Below are positions 52,130 to 61,515 of a DNA stretch of 64,000 nt, piece by piece. The stretch spans positions 1 to 64,000 of the forward strand of contig NZ_JOAN01000018.1 in NCBI RefSeq assembly GCF_000718555.1. Reading direction: 5' to 3'. Under the pieces are notes generated by a model, which saw only the letters and a list, made by a program, of their open reading frames with translations, did not search any database and had not been told where the DNA came from. Each line of letters opens with the position of its first letter. Position 1 is the first letter of the stretch. The DNA is from Micromonospora chokoriensis (GTDB taxonomy: Bacteria; Actinomycetota; Actinomycetes; Mycobacteriales; Micromonosporaceae). The position numbers were made by a program, and so were the translations under genes.

Positions 52130-54358
52130 TCAGTCGCGCGCGGGGCGTAGTCGCGCGGTCAGGTCCCGCACCGCCTCCGCGAACGCGTCCTGCGACTCAC
52201 ATGGCCAGTGTCCCAGGATCGGTGGGGGGACGCTGTCGCTGGGCGCCGGCACGACGTCGTGTGGGTCGGTCTGCCGCCGGTCCACCGACGCCGCCGGCCC
52301 GGTCAGCGTCTCGGCCTCCCCGGGCCGGTGGGGGGCGAAGATCCAGCCGCCGATCGGGTCGGTGTCGCGCCACAGGTTGATCCAGCGCCAGCCGACCCGT
52401 TCGCCGATCTCCCGCAGCGCCGGCTCGTCGGCGTACGCCGGGAACAGCCGGGAGTACAGCCGGCTCAGCGGCGATCCGTAGGTCAGCAGGGCGACCCGGT
52501 CGGTGATCCGGGTGGGCAGTTGCAGGACGGTGGCGGCGAGCAGCACCGAGCCGTGGCTGTGCCCGGCGAGCAGCACTCCCTGCCCCTGATCCACCAGGTA
52601 GGAGATCCGCTTGGCCAGCTCCGGCACGGCCCGCTCGGCGTAGCAGGGTGGTGCGAACGGGTGCGCGGCCCGGGGCCAGAACGTGCCCAGATCCCAGAGC
52701 ACGCCCACGTACCGACGGAACTGCGGTGTCCGGTACGCGAATACGCCACCCACCACCAGGCCGAGCAGGATCGCGGCGATCACGTAGCTGCCCGACCCGA
52801 TCAGAAAGTTGACCATGCTCTCCGGCACTCCGAGGTAGCGCTGCGTCACGTCACCCGGTTGGAGTTGCAACAGGCCGAGCACGCTGGTGGCCAGGCCGAG
52901 CGCGGCCAGGCCGGCGTACACCACGGAGAGTGGTTCGAGTCGTTCGGTGAAACGGGCTCGGGCCACGGCCTGCTCGACCCGCCGTAGCCGGTCCGCCGCC
53001 GATGGCGGCGCGTGCGGGAAGTCGGCGGCCACGATCGCCCGCGCGGCCCGCCGCCGCCCGCGCCGCGTCACCCTGGTGACCAGGCCAGCTACCAGCAGCG
53101 CGGTCACCACCGCCAGGAAGAACCCGAAGATCGCCCACTTGTACGCCAGGGGAGGGCTGGTCTCCAAGCCGTCCGCGGTGGTCCCCTCGCGGTCGAGCAG
53201 GTCCGACACCCGGTACACCAGCTCGGCGGAGAATGCCACGGCGAGCCCGGCCGAGATCGTCATGAAGACCGGCGCTCCTAACGCGCGCAGCGGTGACCTG
53301 CGCTGCCCGCCACCCCGCTGCCAGAGCACCAGCGCGGCGAGGACGGCCACCAGCACGGTCTGGCTGACGAACAGCCAGGCCACGATCGCGCCGTAACCGG
53401 GCAGCACACCACCTTGCGGCCACGGCGCTGGGCTGATGACGATGTGCACGATCACCAGCATCGTCAGGCCGCAGGCGATCGTGCGCAGCCCGCGGCAGAC
53501 GGCGTCCACCCGGGGCGACGGGTCGGTCCGGTCGATGCTCGGCACCACGGTGACCAGGACCAGGCAGGCCAGCAGCACCGCCACGGTAACCGTCAGCAGT
53601 ATCACCATCACCCACGAGGCGTGCTGGCTGGCCCGCGCGGCCAGCAGGCTGCCGTCCAGGGTGGCGAACGCCGCCGCGACGTGGACCGAGCGCAGCCGAC
53701 CCACCAGCGGCTCGCCGTCCCACTGGCCGACGGCGCTCAACTGGTGTTTCGACGCATGCGTCGCTGGCGTCCGGAACGCGTCGAACGAATGGCTGGGGCG
53801 TGCGCCCAGCCGCCAGACGAGCCCGATGGCGGCGACCGGCACGAGCGCCAGCACACCCAGGCGCAGCCCGGTCGGGCGCCCGCCCAGCCAGGACAGCCAG
53901 CTCCGGCCGGCCAGGCACGACGGGGTGTCCATGCAGCGCCACGCGATCAGGTCCACCGCCACCCCGACGATGGAGAGCACGTAGAGCATGGTGAGAGTGA
54001 GGGCGAGCACCCGGCACAGCGCCATGAAGGCGCGCTTCGACGCGGGCGTCGCCGGGCGCATCCAGAGCGCCACGTTGCAGAGCATGAACGGCAGCAGGAA
54101 GACCAGCGACAACGTCCGCACGGCCGTGCCGGACGGCAGGTCACTCCAGCGGTACGCCTCCAGCGTCACCCCGTCCGTCCCAGTGGAGTCCGGATAGCCG
54201 GGACGCGGTCGGTAGAACCCTCCGCTGCGGTCCCCGGCGACCTGGTGCACGTACGGCCGGTCCAACACCTGGTCCGCCCCCGCGCCGGAGACACCGTGCA
54301 CCCGCAGCTCCACGATCCCGCCCGAGGTCGTCGGTTCGGTCGGTGTCGCGTCCGCCAT
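52130..54358 (-). CDS. Large membrane protein with cytoplasmic lipase-like GHSHG motif
   Basis: 742 residues from ATG 54358. An N-terminal soluble part [21 protein letters not shown] resembles alpha/beta-hydrolase openings. About ten membrane helices follow (residues about 80-600). The C-terminal 150 residues hold [21 protein letters not shown], a GxSxG nucleophile elbow, and [19 protein letters not shown], as in class 3 lipases. So a hydrolase fold appears split by or attached to a membrane domain. No assigned function known to me. 25 bp upstream of smpB, the same strand. Confidence 0.82.
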   Translation of the reverse strand: MADATPTEPTTSGGIVELRVHGVSGAGADQVLDRPYVHQVAGDRSGGFYRPRPGYPDSTGTDGVTLEAYRWSDLPSGTAVRTLSLVFLLPFMLCNVALWMRPATPASKRAFMALCRVLALTLTMLYVLSIVGVAVDLIAWRCMDTPSCLAGRSWLSWLGGRPTGLRLGVLALVPVAAIGLVWRLGARPSHSFDAFRTPATHASKHQLSAVGQWDGEPLVGRLRSVHVAAAFATLDGSLLAARASQHASWVMVILLTVTVAVLLACLVLVTVVPSIDRTDPSPRVDAVCRGLRTIACGLTMLVIVHIVISPAPWPQGGVLPGYGAIVAWLFVSQTVLVAVLAALVLWQRGGGQRRSPLRALGAPVFMTISAGLAVAFSAELVYRVSDLLDREGTTADGLETSPPLAYKWAIFGFFLAVVTALLVAGLVTRVTRRGRRRAARAIVAADFPHAPPSAADRLRRVEQAVARARFTERLEPLSVVYAGLAALGLATSVLGLLQLQPGDVTQRYLGVPESMVNFLIGSGSYVIAAILLGLVVGGVFAYRTPQFRRYVGVLWDLGTFWPRAAHPFAPPCYAERAVPELAKRISYLVDQGQGVLLAGHSHGSVLLAATVLQLPTRITDRVALLTYGSPLSRLYSRLFPAYADEPALREIGERVGWRWINLWRDTDPIGGWIFAPHRPGEAETLTGPAASVDRRQTDPHDVVPAPSDSVPPPILGHWPCESQDAFAEAVRDLTARLRPARD

Positions 54359-54505
54359 GGGCCCCCCGAGTGTGCGCAGCCGGGAGGGTCGTCGATGTGC
54401 GGCCACCCGCGCGGCTCCCCGGCTTACCCATCCCCGCCGCGATCAACCGCGGCCCGCGCTTTGGCCATGGTGCGGTCGAGCCTCGGGAGGTGGTTTCATG
54501 GCGCC

Positions 54506-56164
54506 ATGGCGAACCCGGTGATCCTGACCGTCGACGACGATCCCGTGGTGTCCCGGGCGGTGGCCCGGGACATCCGGCGTCGCTACGGCGACCGCTACCG
54601 GGTGTTGCGCGCCTCCTCCGGGCCGGAGGCGCTGGAGGCGCTACGGGAGGTCAAGCTGCGCGGCGAACAGGTGGCGCTGCTGCTGGCCGACCACCGAATG
54701 CCGGAGATGACCGGCGTCGAGTTCCTCGAGGCGGCCATGGACATCTTCCCGGCTGCCCGCCGGGTGCTGCTCACCGCGTACGCGGACACCGACGCCGCGA
54801 TCGAGGCCATCAACGTGGTCGACCTGGACCACTACCTGCTCAAGCCCTGGCACCCGCCGGAGGAGAAGCTGTACCCGGTGGTCGACGGGCTGCTGGAGGC
54901 GTGGGCGGCCACCCCGGACGCGGCCAGCGCGGAGATCCGGGTCGTCGGGCACCGCTGGTCGGCGCCGTCGTTCAAGGTCCGCGACTTCCTGGCCCGCAAC
55001 CTGGTGCCGTACCGGTGGTTGTTGACCGACGACCCGGAGGGCGCCCGGCTGCTCGACGCGGCCGGGGCCACCGAGGCGGACGTGCCGCTGGTGGTGACCT
55101 CCGAGGGCAAGGCGCTGGTCGCTCCGAGCGAGGCCGAGTTGGCCGCGCTGGCTGGGCTGACCGTGGTGCCGGCGTGTGACTTCTACGACCTGGTGGTGAT
55201 CGGCGGTGGCCCCGCTGGCCTCGGCTCGGCGGTGTACGGCGCGTCGGAGGGGTTGCGCACCGTGCTCGTGGAGCGGCGGGCGACCGGCGGTCAGGCCGGG
55301 CAGAGCAGCCGGATCGAGAACTACCTGGGCTTCCCGGACGGTGTCTCCGGTGCGCAGTTGACCGATCGGGCCCGACGGCAGGCGGTCAAGTTCGGTGCTG
55401 AGTTGCTCAGCGCCCGGGAGGTGGTCGGTCTCAGCGAGGCCGGCGGCGCCCGGCTGTTGCGCTTCGGTGACGGCACCGAGATCGCCGCGCACACCGTGGT
55501 GCTGGCCACCGGCGTGTCGTACCGGGTGCTCGACGCCCCGGGGCTCGCCGACTTCACCGGCCGGGGGGTGTTCTACGGCGCTGCCGCCACCGAGGCGCCA
55601 AGCTGCGTCGAACAGGATGTCTACATCGTCGGCGGGGCCAACTCCGCCGGCCAGGCGGCGGTGCACTTCTCCCGGTACGCGTCGAGGGTGCACCTGCTCA
55701 TCCGTGGCGCGGACCTGACCGCCTCGATGTCGCGGTACCTGATCGACCAGCTGGAACGGATCGACCGGATCACCGTGCATCCGCACACCGCAGTGGTCGG
55801 CGCGGCGGGGGAGGACCACCTGGAGCGGCTCACCCTCTGCGACACCCGCACCGGCCAGGCCCGCTCGGTCGACGCGTCCTGGCTGTTCATCTTCATCGGC
55901 GCGGAGCCGCGCACCGACTGGCTGGACGGGGTGCTGGTCCGCGACGGGCGTGGGTTCATCGTGACCGGCCCCGATCTGCTCACCGGGGGGCGACGCCCGG
56001 CCGGTTGGTCGTTGTCGCGCGATCCGTACCACCTGGAGACCAGCGTGCCGGGGGTGTTCGCCGCCGGGGACGTGCGGGCCGAGTCGGTCAAGCGGGTCGC
56101 CTCGGCCGTCGGCGAGGGCGCGATGGCCGTGTCGCTGGTGCACCGTTACCTGGAGGCCCAGTGA
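54506..56164 (+). CDS. Response regulator fused to thioredoxin-reductase-like FAD oxidoreductase lacking CxxC
   Basis: 552 residues. An N-terminal receiver domain (1-125) has the acidic pocket DDD10-12, phospho-acceptor Asp62 in LLADHRMP and Lys in LLKPW. Residues about 135-225 form a thioredoxin-like or linker domain. The C-terminal part from about 230 is a TrxR-type flavoprotein: VIGGGPAGLGSAVYGASEG, GGQAGQSSRIENYLGFP, IVGGANSAGQAAVHFSR (NADPH) and GVFAAGDVR. The usual CATC redox motif is replaced by GAAATEAPSC. ATG 54506 is the in-frame start. Pairs with the kinase 55 bp downstream. Confidence 0.93.
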   Translation: MANPVILTVDDDPVVSRAVARDIRRRYGDRYRVLRASSGPEALEALREVKLRGEQVALLLADHRMPEMTGVEFLEAAMDIFPAARRVLLTAYADTDAAIEAINVVDLDHYLLKPWHPPEEKLYPVVDGLLEAWAATPDAASAEIRVVGHRWSAPSFKVRDFLARNLVPYRWLLTDDPEGARLLDAAGATEADVPLVVTSEGKALVAPSEAELAALAGLTVVPACDFYDLVVIGGGPAGLGSAVYGASEGLRTVLVERRATGGQAGQSSRIENYLGFPDGVSGAQLTDRARRQAVKFGAELLSAREVVGLSEAGGARLLRFGDGTEIAAHTVVLATGVSYRVLDAPGLADFTGRGVFYGAAATEAPSCVEQDVYIVGGANSAGQAAVHFSRYASRVHLLIRGADLTASMSRYLIDQLERIDRITVHPHTAVVGAAGEDHLERLTLCDTRTGQARSVDASWLFIFIGAEPRTDWLDGVLVRDGRGFIVTGPDLLTGGRRPAGWSLSRDPYHLETSVPGVFAAGDVRAESVKRVASAVGEGAMAVSLVHRYLEAQ

Positions 56165-56219
56165 GCGCGAGGAGTGAGCCGGTTTTGCGAGCCCCGCAGT
56201 CGCGAACAAAGGAAGCTCA
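56165..56219. repeat. Gene-junction filler between the redox regulator and the kinase
   Basis: 55 bp of GAGCGCGAGGAGTGAGCC / GCGAGCCCCGCAGTCGCGAA-type sequence ending in an SD (AAAGGAAG). I associate this wording with recurrent junction repeats of Micromonosporaceae. A genome count would settle it. Confidence 0.45.
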
Positions 56220-57665
56220 ATGAGCATGGAAGCTGATCGGCTGACACCGGCGCAGTTGCGCACTCTCTTCCTGTTCGAGGCGCTCGACGAGGGGCAGCTC
56301 GACTGGCTGGCCGAGCACGGCCGGGTGGAGCAGCGCGCCGGCGGCACCCTAGTGTACGGCGAGGGCGAGCCCGCGACCTGCTTCTTCGTGCTGGTGCGCG
56401 GGGCGGTGGCGTTGAGTCGCCAGGTGCGCGGCGACGACGTCGAGGTCAGCCGGACCGATCAGCGCGGCGTGTACGGCGGGGCCACTCAGGCGTACCTGGG
56501 TGACCAGGTCGACCAGATCTACCGCAACAGTCTGCGGGCGGTGACCGACGCGGAGTTCTTCGTGTTGCCGGCGGAGGACTTCGCGTACGCCCTGCGGTCC
56601 TGGTTTCCGATGCCCATGCACCTGTTGGAGGGGCTGTTCTTCGGGATGCGGGACTCCCAGGCCATCGTCGGTGAACGGGAGCGGCTGCTCGCTCTCGGTT
56701 CGCTCTCGGCGGGGTTGACCCACGAGCTGAACAATCCGGCGGCGGCGGCGGTGCGGGCCACGTCGGTGCTGCGTGACCGGGTCGCCGGGATGCGGCACAA
56801 GCTCGCCATGATCGCCGACGGTCGGCTCGACGGCAGCGCCCTGCACGGCCTGGTCGCGTTGCAGGAGGAGGCGGTCGCCCGGGTGGCCACCGCGCCGAAG
56901 TTGACCCCGATGGCCACCGCCGACGCCGAGGACACCCTCACCGACTGGCTGGAGGAGCACGGGGTCGGCGGGGCGTGGGACCTGGCGCCGATCCTGGTCG
57001 GCGGTGGGCTCGACGCGGCTTGGTTGGCGCAGGTGAAGGCGGCGGTCGGCGCGGCGGACCTGGAGGCGGCGGTGCGGTGGCTCACCTACACCGTCGACAC
57101 CGAGCTGCTGATGCGCGAGATCGGCGACGCGGTCACCCGGATTTCCGGGCTGGTGGGCGCCGCCAAGCAGTACTCGCAGCTGGACCGTGCTCCGCACCGG
57201 GTGGTGGACGTGCACGACCTGCTCGACGCCACGCTTGTGATGTTCAAGGGCAAGATCCCCGCCGGGGTCAAGCTGGTCCGCGAGTACGACCGGAGTCTTC
57301 CGCCGATCCCGGCGTACGCGGCTGAGCTGAACCAGGTGTGGACCAACCTGATCGACAACGCGTTGGGCGCGATGGGGGAGAAGGGGGTGCTGACCGTCCG
57401 CACCGGACTGGTCGGCGACCTGCTGGCGGTGGAGGTCACCGACACCGGGCCGGGCATCGCGCCGCAGGTGCGTCCGCGCATCTTCGAGCCGTTCTTCACC
57501 ACGAAGCCGGTCGGCGCGGGCACCGGCCTGGGGCTGGACATCTCCTACCGGATCGTGGTGCACAAACACCACGGCGACATCCGGGTGGAGACCGAGCCCG
57601 GCCGAACCACCTTCCGGGTCCTGCTGCCCAGCACCGAGGAGCCACGCGACGCGCCAACTACTTAG
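56220..57665 (+). CDS. Cyclic-nucleotide-binding-domain sensor histidine kinase
   Basis: 481 residues. An N-terminal cNMP-binding/CRP-like barrel (about 15-125, GTLVYGEGEPATCFFVLVRGAVALS in blocks) is followed by the dimerisation helix with His168 in LSAGLTHELNNP, a long helical insert, and the HATPase_c domain with N-box NLIDNALGAM, G1 DTGPGIAP and G2 GAGTGLGLDIS. No membrane segment, so it is a cytosolic sensor. The RR-flavoprotein upstream is its obvious partner. ATG 56220 has AAGGAAG upstream. Confidence 0.93.
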   Translation: MSMEADRLTPAQLRTLFLFEALDEGQLDWLAEHGRVEQRAGGTLVYGEGEPATCFFVLVRGAVALSRQVRGDDVEVSRTDQRGVYGGATQAYLGDQVDQIYRNSLRAVTDAEFFVLPAEDFAYALRSWFPMPMHLLEGLFFGMRDSQAIVGERERLLALGSLSAGLTHELNNPAAAAVRATSVLRDRVAGMRHKLAMIADGRLDGSALHGLVALQEEAVARVATAPKLTPMATADAEDTLTDWLEEHGVGGAWDLAPILVGGGLDAAWLAQVKAAVGAADLEAAVRWLTYTVDTELLMREIGDAVTRISGLVGAAKQYSQLDRAPHRVVDVHDLLDATLVMFKGKIPAGVKLVREYDRSLPPIPAYAAELNQVWTNLIDNALGAMGEKGVLTVRTGLVGDLLAVEVTDTGPGIAPQVRPRIFEPFFTTKPVGAGTGLGLDISYRIVVHKHHGDIRVETEPGRTTFRVLLPSTEEPRDAPTT

Positions 57666-57724
57666 AGAAACCGGGTGGCCGGCGGTGTCGCGGTCAAACG
57701 TGCGAGCCCTCGCGCTGCACCCCA

Positions 57725-57809
57725 CCGCAAGATCGTGCTCGATCTGGGAAGTAGTGGCCTCGACTAGTTCTTGATGCCACTACAACAAGGTTCGAGCACG
57801 ATCTTGCGG
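57725..57809. repeat. Palindromic intergenic repeat, copy 2
   Basis: Outer arms are perfect over 18 bp (57725-57742 with 57792-57809). An inner GTAGTGGC/GCCACTAC pair (57751-57758 with 57776-57783) matches copy 1 at 50889-50949. It lies between the convergent kinase and NUDIX genes, so it could also terminate both. Confidence 0.8.
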
Positions 57810-57810
57810 G

Positions 57811-58326
57811 TCAGGCGGTGCGAGCAGCGGTGAGGAAGTCGGCGAGGACCCGGGTGTGGGTGGAGAACGCCAGCTCGACCGGGTCGGTGAGCACCAGCCA
57901 CTCAGTCGCCTCCTCGGTCGGCGCCGACGGTGGCAGATCCTCGGCCGCCTGCTCGGGCAGCACTCCGAAGACCATCATCGTGCCGCCGGCCGGTGCGCCG
58001 TGCACCGCGAACAGCCGGGCGTCCTCGGCCGCCGCGATCAGGCCGGTCTCCTCCCGCAGCTCACGGACGAGTGCGTCGGACCACTCCTCGCCGTACTCGA
58101 TGAAGCCGCCGGGCAACGCGAGCAGGCCGCGGGCCGGCTCGATGTCCCGGCGGACCACCACCACGCCCAGGCCCTCGGCCGTGCGGACCGGCAGCACCGC
58201 GACCGCCACCGGCGTCGGGTTGCGCCAGACGGTCTCGCCGCAGACCGCGCAGACTCGCGGCCAACCCGCGGCCGCCGGGTAGGCAGCGCCGCAGTAGGAG
58301 CAGTGCGAGTACGGCGTGCCAGTCAT
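57811..58326 (-). CDS. NUDIX hydrolase with N-terminal zinc ribbon
   Basis: 171 residues. Cys9, Cys12, Cys26 and Cys29 form a zinc ribbon as in the NudC/YjaD-like and ADP-ribose groups. The Nudix box GGFIEYGEEWSDALVRELREETGL (from about residue 74, in blocks) is intact, so it should hydrolyse a nucleoside diphosphate derivative. Ends within 2 bp of the palindromic repeat. Confidence 0.92.
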   Translation of the reverse strand: MTGTPYSHCSYCGAAYPAAAGWPRVCAVCGETVWRNPTPVAVAVLPVRTAEGLGVVVVRRDIEPARGLLALPGGFIEYGEEWSDALVRELREETGLIAAAEDARLFAVHGAPAGGTMMVFGVLPEQAAEDLPPSAPTEEATEWLVLTDPVELAFSTHTRVLADFLTAARTA

Positions 58327-58389
58327 GCCGCAGCACGTTACTCCGACCGATTACCACCCAGGACGCTGCGCCGCCGCCTCGTTCCGCGC

Positions 58390-59031
58390 TCAGGCTGCGG
58401 GGGTGCCCGTGTAGAAGGCGGTGGTGCGTTCGGCGGCGGCCTTCGCCTCGTCGGCGTCGGTGCCGGCGGCGATGCTCGCCTCACCCCACAGGTGACTGCT
58501 CAACTCCATGGCCCGTCGCCCCTCCTCGGAGGCGGTCCACTCGGCGCCCTGCTCCGGGGTGATGCCGCTGCCGTCGCCGGCCAGGTGCGAGGCGAGGCCG
58601 AGCAGCCCGAGGTCCCAGCCGACGCCGACCGCGCCTGGCCCGAACTGGGCCCACCGGTCCTGGTCGACGTGCGCGATGTGGTCCAGGTCGAAGCGGGTCC
58701 GCTCGTCGTCGACCGGGGTGAGGCGCACCTCGATCCAGCTCACCTCGCCGCCCATCTCCCAGGTGGCGGTGAAGCGGTGCGGCGGCTCGCAGCTCTCGAT
58801 GGTGCCGCCGGCGTTGCCCTGGAGTTGGTACGTGCCGCCCAGCCGCAGATCGCCGGAGATCGGCAGGAACCAGCGCGGGATGCGCTCGGCGCTGGTGCAG
58901 GCGTCCCACAGATCCTCGACCGTCGCCTGGTAGGTCTGGCTGATCGTGGTCACCCGCGCCTCGCCGGCTTCCAGGGTGCGGCTGCCGACCTTCCGCTGGA
59001 CGGCGTTGATCTGCTCGGTGGCGTCGAACAT
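58390..59031 (-). CDS. SRPBCC (AHSA1/START-like) domain protein
   Basis: 213 residues. ISQTYQATVEDLWDACTSAERIPRWFLPISGDLRLGGTYQL (in blocks) is the classical AHSA1 opening of the START-like fold, with a long helical C-terminus. Ligand unknown. Its ATG overlaps the ArsR stop by 1 bp (TGATG), the common ArsR-SRPBCC two-gene arrangement in which the regulator controls both. Confidence 0.9.
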   Translation of the reverse strand: MFDATEQINAVQRKVGSRTLEAGEARVTTISQTYQATVEDLWDACTSAERIPRWFLPISGDLRLGGTYQLQGNAGGTIESCEPPHRFTATWEMGGEVSWIEVRLTPVDDERTRFDLDHIAHVDQDRWAQFGPGAVGVGWDLGLLGLASHLAGDGSGITPEQGAEWTASEEGRRAMELSSHLWGEASIAAGTDADEAKAAAERTTAFYTGTPAA

Positions 59032-59396
59032 CAGGTGTTCCTCTCGTCGGGTGGGTCGGCGGGCCCGCGCAGTCGACGCTCGCGTCGGCCCCGGGCCAGC
59101 TCGGTGGCGAGTGCCGCCAGGGGTGGGGTCCAGAACCGGCGGAAGTGCTCCAGCCAGCCGTCGACCTCGCGCAGTGGGCGGGGGTCGACCGCGTAGAGCC
59201 GGCGGGTGCCCTCCGGTCGCACGGTGGCGAAGCCGTTGTCGCGCAGCACCTTGAGGTGCTGGGACACGGCGGGTTGGGAGATGCCGAACTCGTCGCGGAT
59301 GACCGCGCTGACCGCGCCGGCGGTCTGCTCGCCACCGGCGAGCAGCTCCAGGATGCGGCGCCGGACCGGATCGCCCAGCACGTCGAAGGCGTGCAC
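59031..59396 (-). CDS. ArsR-family transcriptional regulator
   Basis: 121-residue winged-helix protein. AFDVLGDPVRRRILELLAGG, then ISQPAVSQHLKVLRDNGFATVRPEGTRRLYAVDPRPL (in blocks). No metal-binding Cys cluster (ELCVCDL type) is present, so it is probably not metal-responsive. GTG 59396 is leaderless-type: TTGGCT-N18-TATAAC with 7 nt to the start. The dyad 59397-59420 covers this -10 and suggests autorepression. Confidence 0.92.
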   Translation of the reverse strand: MHAFDVLGDPVRRRILELLAGGEQTAGAVSAVIRDEFGISQPAVSQHLKVLRDNGFATVRPEGTRRLYAVDPRPLREVDGWLEHFRRFWTPPLAALATELARGRRERRLRGPADPPDERNT

Positions 59397-59420
59397 GGCG
59401 ATAGTTATATCAGCATCGCC
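59397..59420. promoter_or_regulatory. ArsR promoter/operator dyad
   Basis: GGCGAT-N12-ATCGCC, perfect 6-bp arms, immediately before the ArsR start, with TATAAC (minus strand, 59409 to 59404) in its centre and TTGGCT at 59433 to 59428. Confidence 0.7.
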
Positions 59421-59424
59421 TTAT

Positions 59425-61515
59425 TTAAGCCAAGGCTGATAGTCCGATGAGCTTGTCGAGTCGGATCGGCAGGTCCCGGATCCGTACGCCGGTCGCGTGG
59501 TGCACCGCGTTGGCGACCGCCGCCGCGGCGCCGACGATGCCGATCTCGCCGATGCCCTTCACGCCGGCCGGGTTCAGCTCGTCGTCGCGCTCGTCCAGCC
59601 AGTACGCCTCGATGGACTCCACGTCCGCGCAGCCGGTGATGTGGTAGGTGGCCAGGTCGTGGTTGACCCAGTCGCCGTACCGCTCGTCGAGCAGGCCCTC
59701 CTCGTGCAGCGCCATCGACAGCCCCATCGTCATCCCGCCGATGAGCTGGCTGCGTGCCGTCGTCGGGTTCACCACCCGCCCCGCCGCGAACACCCCGAGC
59801 ATCCGGTTGAGCCGCACCTCGCCGGTGTCCGCGTCGACCCGCACCTCGACGAACTGCGCCCCGTACGCGTACCGGGGCCGGGTGGGCTGCCCGCCCACCT
59901 CGTCGGCGGTGTCCGCCTCGGCGGTCACCTCGACATCCGGCGGTACGCCCTCGCGCAGTTTCCCGCGCAGCGCCCCAGCGGCGCGGATCACCGCCCAGCT
60001 CCAGCTGGCGGTGCCCATCGAGCCGCCGGCCAGCGAAGCCGTCGGCAGGTCGGTGTCCCCGATCCGGATCTCCACCCGCTCGGGTGGCACCCCGAGCGCG
60101 TCGGCGGCCACCTGCCACACCGCCGTCCGGGCGCCGGTGCCGATGTCGGTGGCGTTGATCCGGACCAGGAAGCTGCCGTCGGGCCGGGCGGTGGCCGTGG
60201 CCGACGACGGCCGGGCGCGGGCCGGATAGCTCGACCCGGCCACCCCCGTGCCGATCAGCCAGCGCCCGTCGCGCCGAGCCCGGGGCGTCGGGTCCCGGCC
60301 CGCCCAGCCGAACCGCCGCGCGCCCTCGCGCAGGCAGGCCACCAGGTTTCGGCTGGTGAACGGGCGTCCCAGGTCGGGGTCGACAGCCGTGTCGTTGCGG
60401 ATCCGCAGCTCCACCGGGTCGATACCGACGGCGATGGCCAGCTCGTCCAGCGCGGACTCCAGGGCGTACGAGCCGGGGCACTCACCCGGCGCGCGCATCC
60501 AGGCCGGGGTGGGCACGTCGAGGCGGACCAGTCGGTGCGTGGTGCGTCGGTGGGGTGCGGCGTACATGCTGCGGGTGTAGACGGCGGTCTGCTCGGCGAA
60601 CTCGCGGGTGGTCGAGGTCTGGCTGATCGCGTCGTGGCAGATCGCGGTGAGTCGCCCGTCGGCGTCGGCGGCGAGGCGGACCCGTTGGATGGTGGGAGTG
60701 CGGTAGGCGACCGGCCCGAACAGTTGCTGGCGGGTCAGCGCCAGCTTGACCGGTCGGTCCACGTGCCGGGCGGCGAGGGCCGCCAGCACCACCGACGCCT
60801 TGGCGAAACCCTTGGCGCCGAAGCCACCGCCGACGTGCTCGGTGATCACCCGGACCGACTCCGGGGGCAGCGCGAACAGCTCGGCCAGCGTGGCGCGTAC
60901 CGGTGAGCCGCCCTGGGTGGAGTCGTGCACCAGCAGCTGCCCGTCGCGCCACTGCGCCGTGGTGGCGTGTGGTTCCATCGGGTTGTTGTGGTACGCCGGC
61001 GTTCGATAGGTGGCGTCCATCCGCACCGGGGCGGCGGCGTACCCGGCGTCGAAGTCGCCCTCGGCGGTGTCCGTCGGGTAGCTGGGGTTGACGTGGTCCG
61101 GCTTGTACAGGCCGGGGTGGTCGTCGGTGAGCACGGTGCTGTGCGGCCCGGCGTCGTAGTCGATCCGGACCAGGCGGGCGCCCTCGCGGGCCGCCTCCAG
61201 GCTGGTCGCCACCACCACCGCGACGAACTGCCCCCGGAAGTGCACCGACGGCTCCTGCAACAGCCGCAGGTCCAGGTCCGGGCCGGGCACGAGCCGAGGC
61301 GCGTTGCCGTGGTGCAGCACCGCCAGCACGCCGGACGACGCCAGCGCCTGCGTCGTGTCGATCCGGGTGATCCGGCCCCGCACCACAGTCGACGGCACCG
61401 CCCAGCCGTAGGTGACCCCGTCCACCGGGTACTCGACGGCGTACCGGGCCGTGCCGGTGACCTTCTCGCGGCCCTCCAACCGGGGGTACGCCCGGCCGAC
61501 CGCGTCGGTGCTCAC
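59425..61515 (-). CDS. Molybdenum aldehyde oxidoreductase, large (Mo-cofactor) subunit, PaoC/YagR-like
   Basis: 696-residue xanthine-oxidase-family catalytic subunit. Start AYPRLEGREKVTGTARYAVEYP (in blocks); Mo-cofactor contacts EHVGGGFGAKG, AWMRAPGECPGSYALESALDELA (in blocks) and the catalytic Glu near the C-terminus in GVKGIGEIGIVGAAAAV. GTG 61515 overlaps the FAD subunit stop (GTGA). The neighbouring cytidylyltransferase suggests the MCD cofactor form. Probably oxidises aldehydes or aromatic aldehydes. Confidence 0.93.
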   Translation of the reverse strand: MSTDAVGRAYPRLEGREKVTGTARYAVEYPVDGVTYGWAVPSTVVRGRITRIDTTQALASSGVLAVLHHGNAPRLVPGPDLDLRLLQEPSVHFRGQFVAVVVATSLEAAREGARLVRIDYDAGPHSTVLTDDHPGLYKPDHVNPSYPTDTAEGDFDAGYAAAPVRMDATYRTPAYHNNPMEPHATTAQWRDGQLLVHDSTQGGSPVRATLAELFALPPESVRVITEHVGGGFGAKGFAKASVVLAALAARHVDRPVKLALTRQQLFGPVAYRTPTIQRVRLAADADGRLTAICHDAISQTSTTREFAEQTAVYTRSMYAAPHRRTTHRLVRLDVPTPAWMRAPGECPGSYALESALDELAIAVGIDPVELRIRNDTAVDPDLGRPFTSRNLVACLREGARRFGWAGRDPTPRARRDGRWLIGTGVAGSSYPARARPSSATATARPDGSFLVRINATDIGTGARTAVWQVAADALGVPPERVEIRIGDTDLPTASLAGGSMGTASWSWAVIRAAGALRGKLREGVPPDVEVTAEADTADEVGGQPTRPRYAYGAQFVEVRVDADTGEVRLNRMLGVFAAGRVVNPTTARSQLIGGMTMGLSMALHEEGLLDERYGDWVNHDLATYHITGCADVESIEAYWLDERDDELNPAGVKGIGEIGIVGAAAAVANAVHHATGVRIRDLPIRLDKLIGLSALA

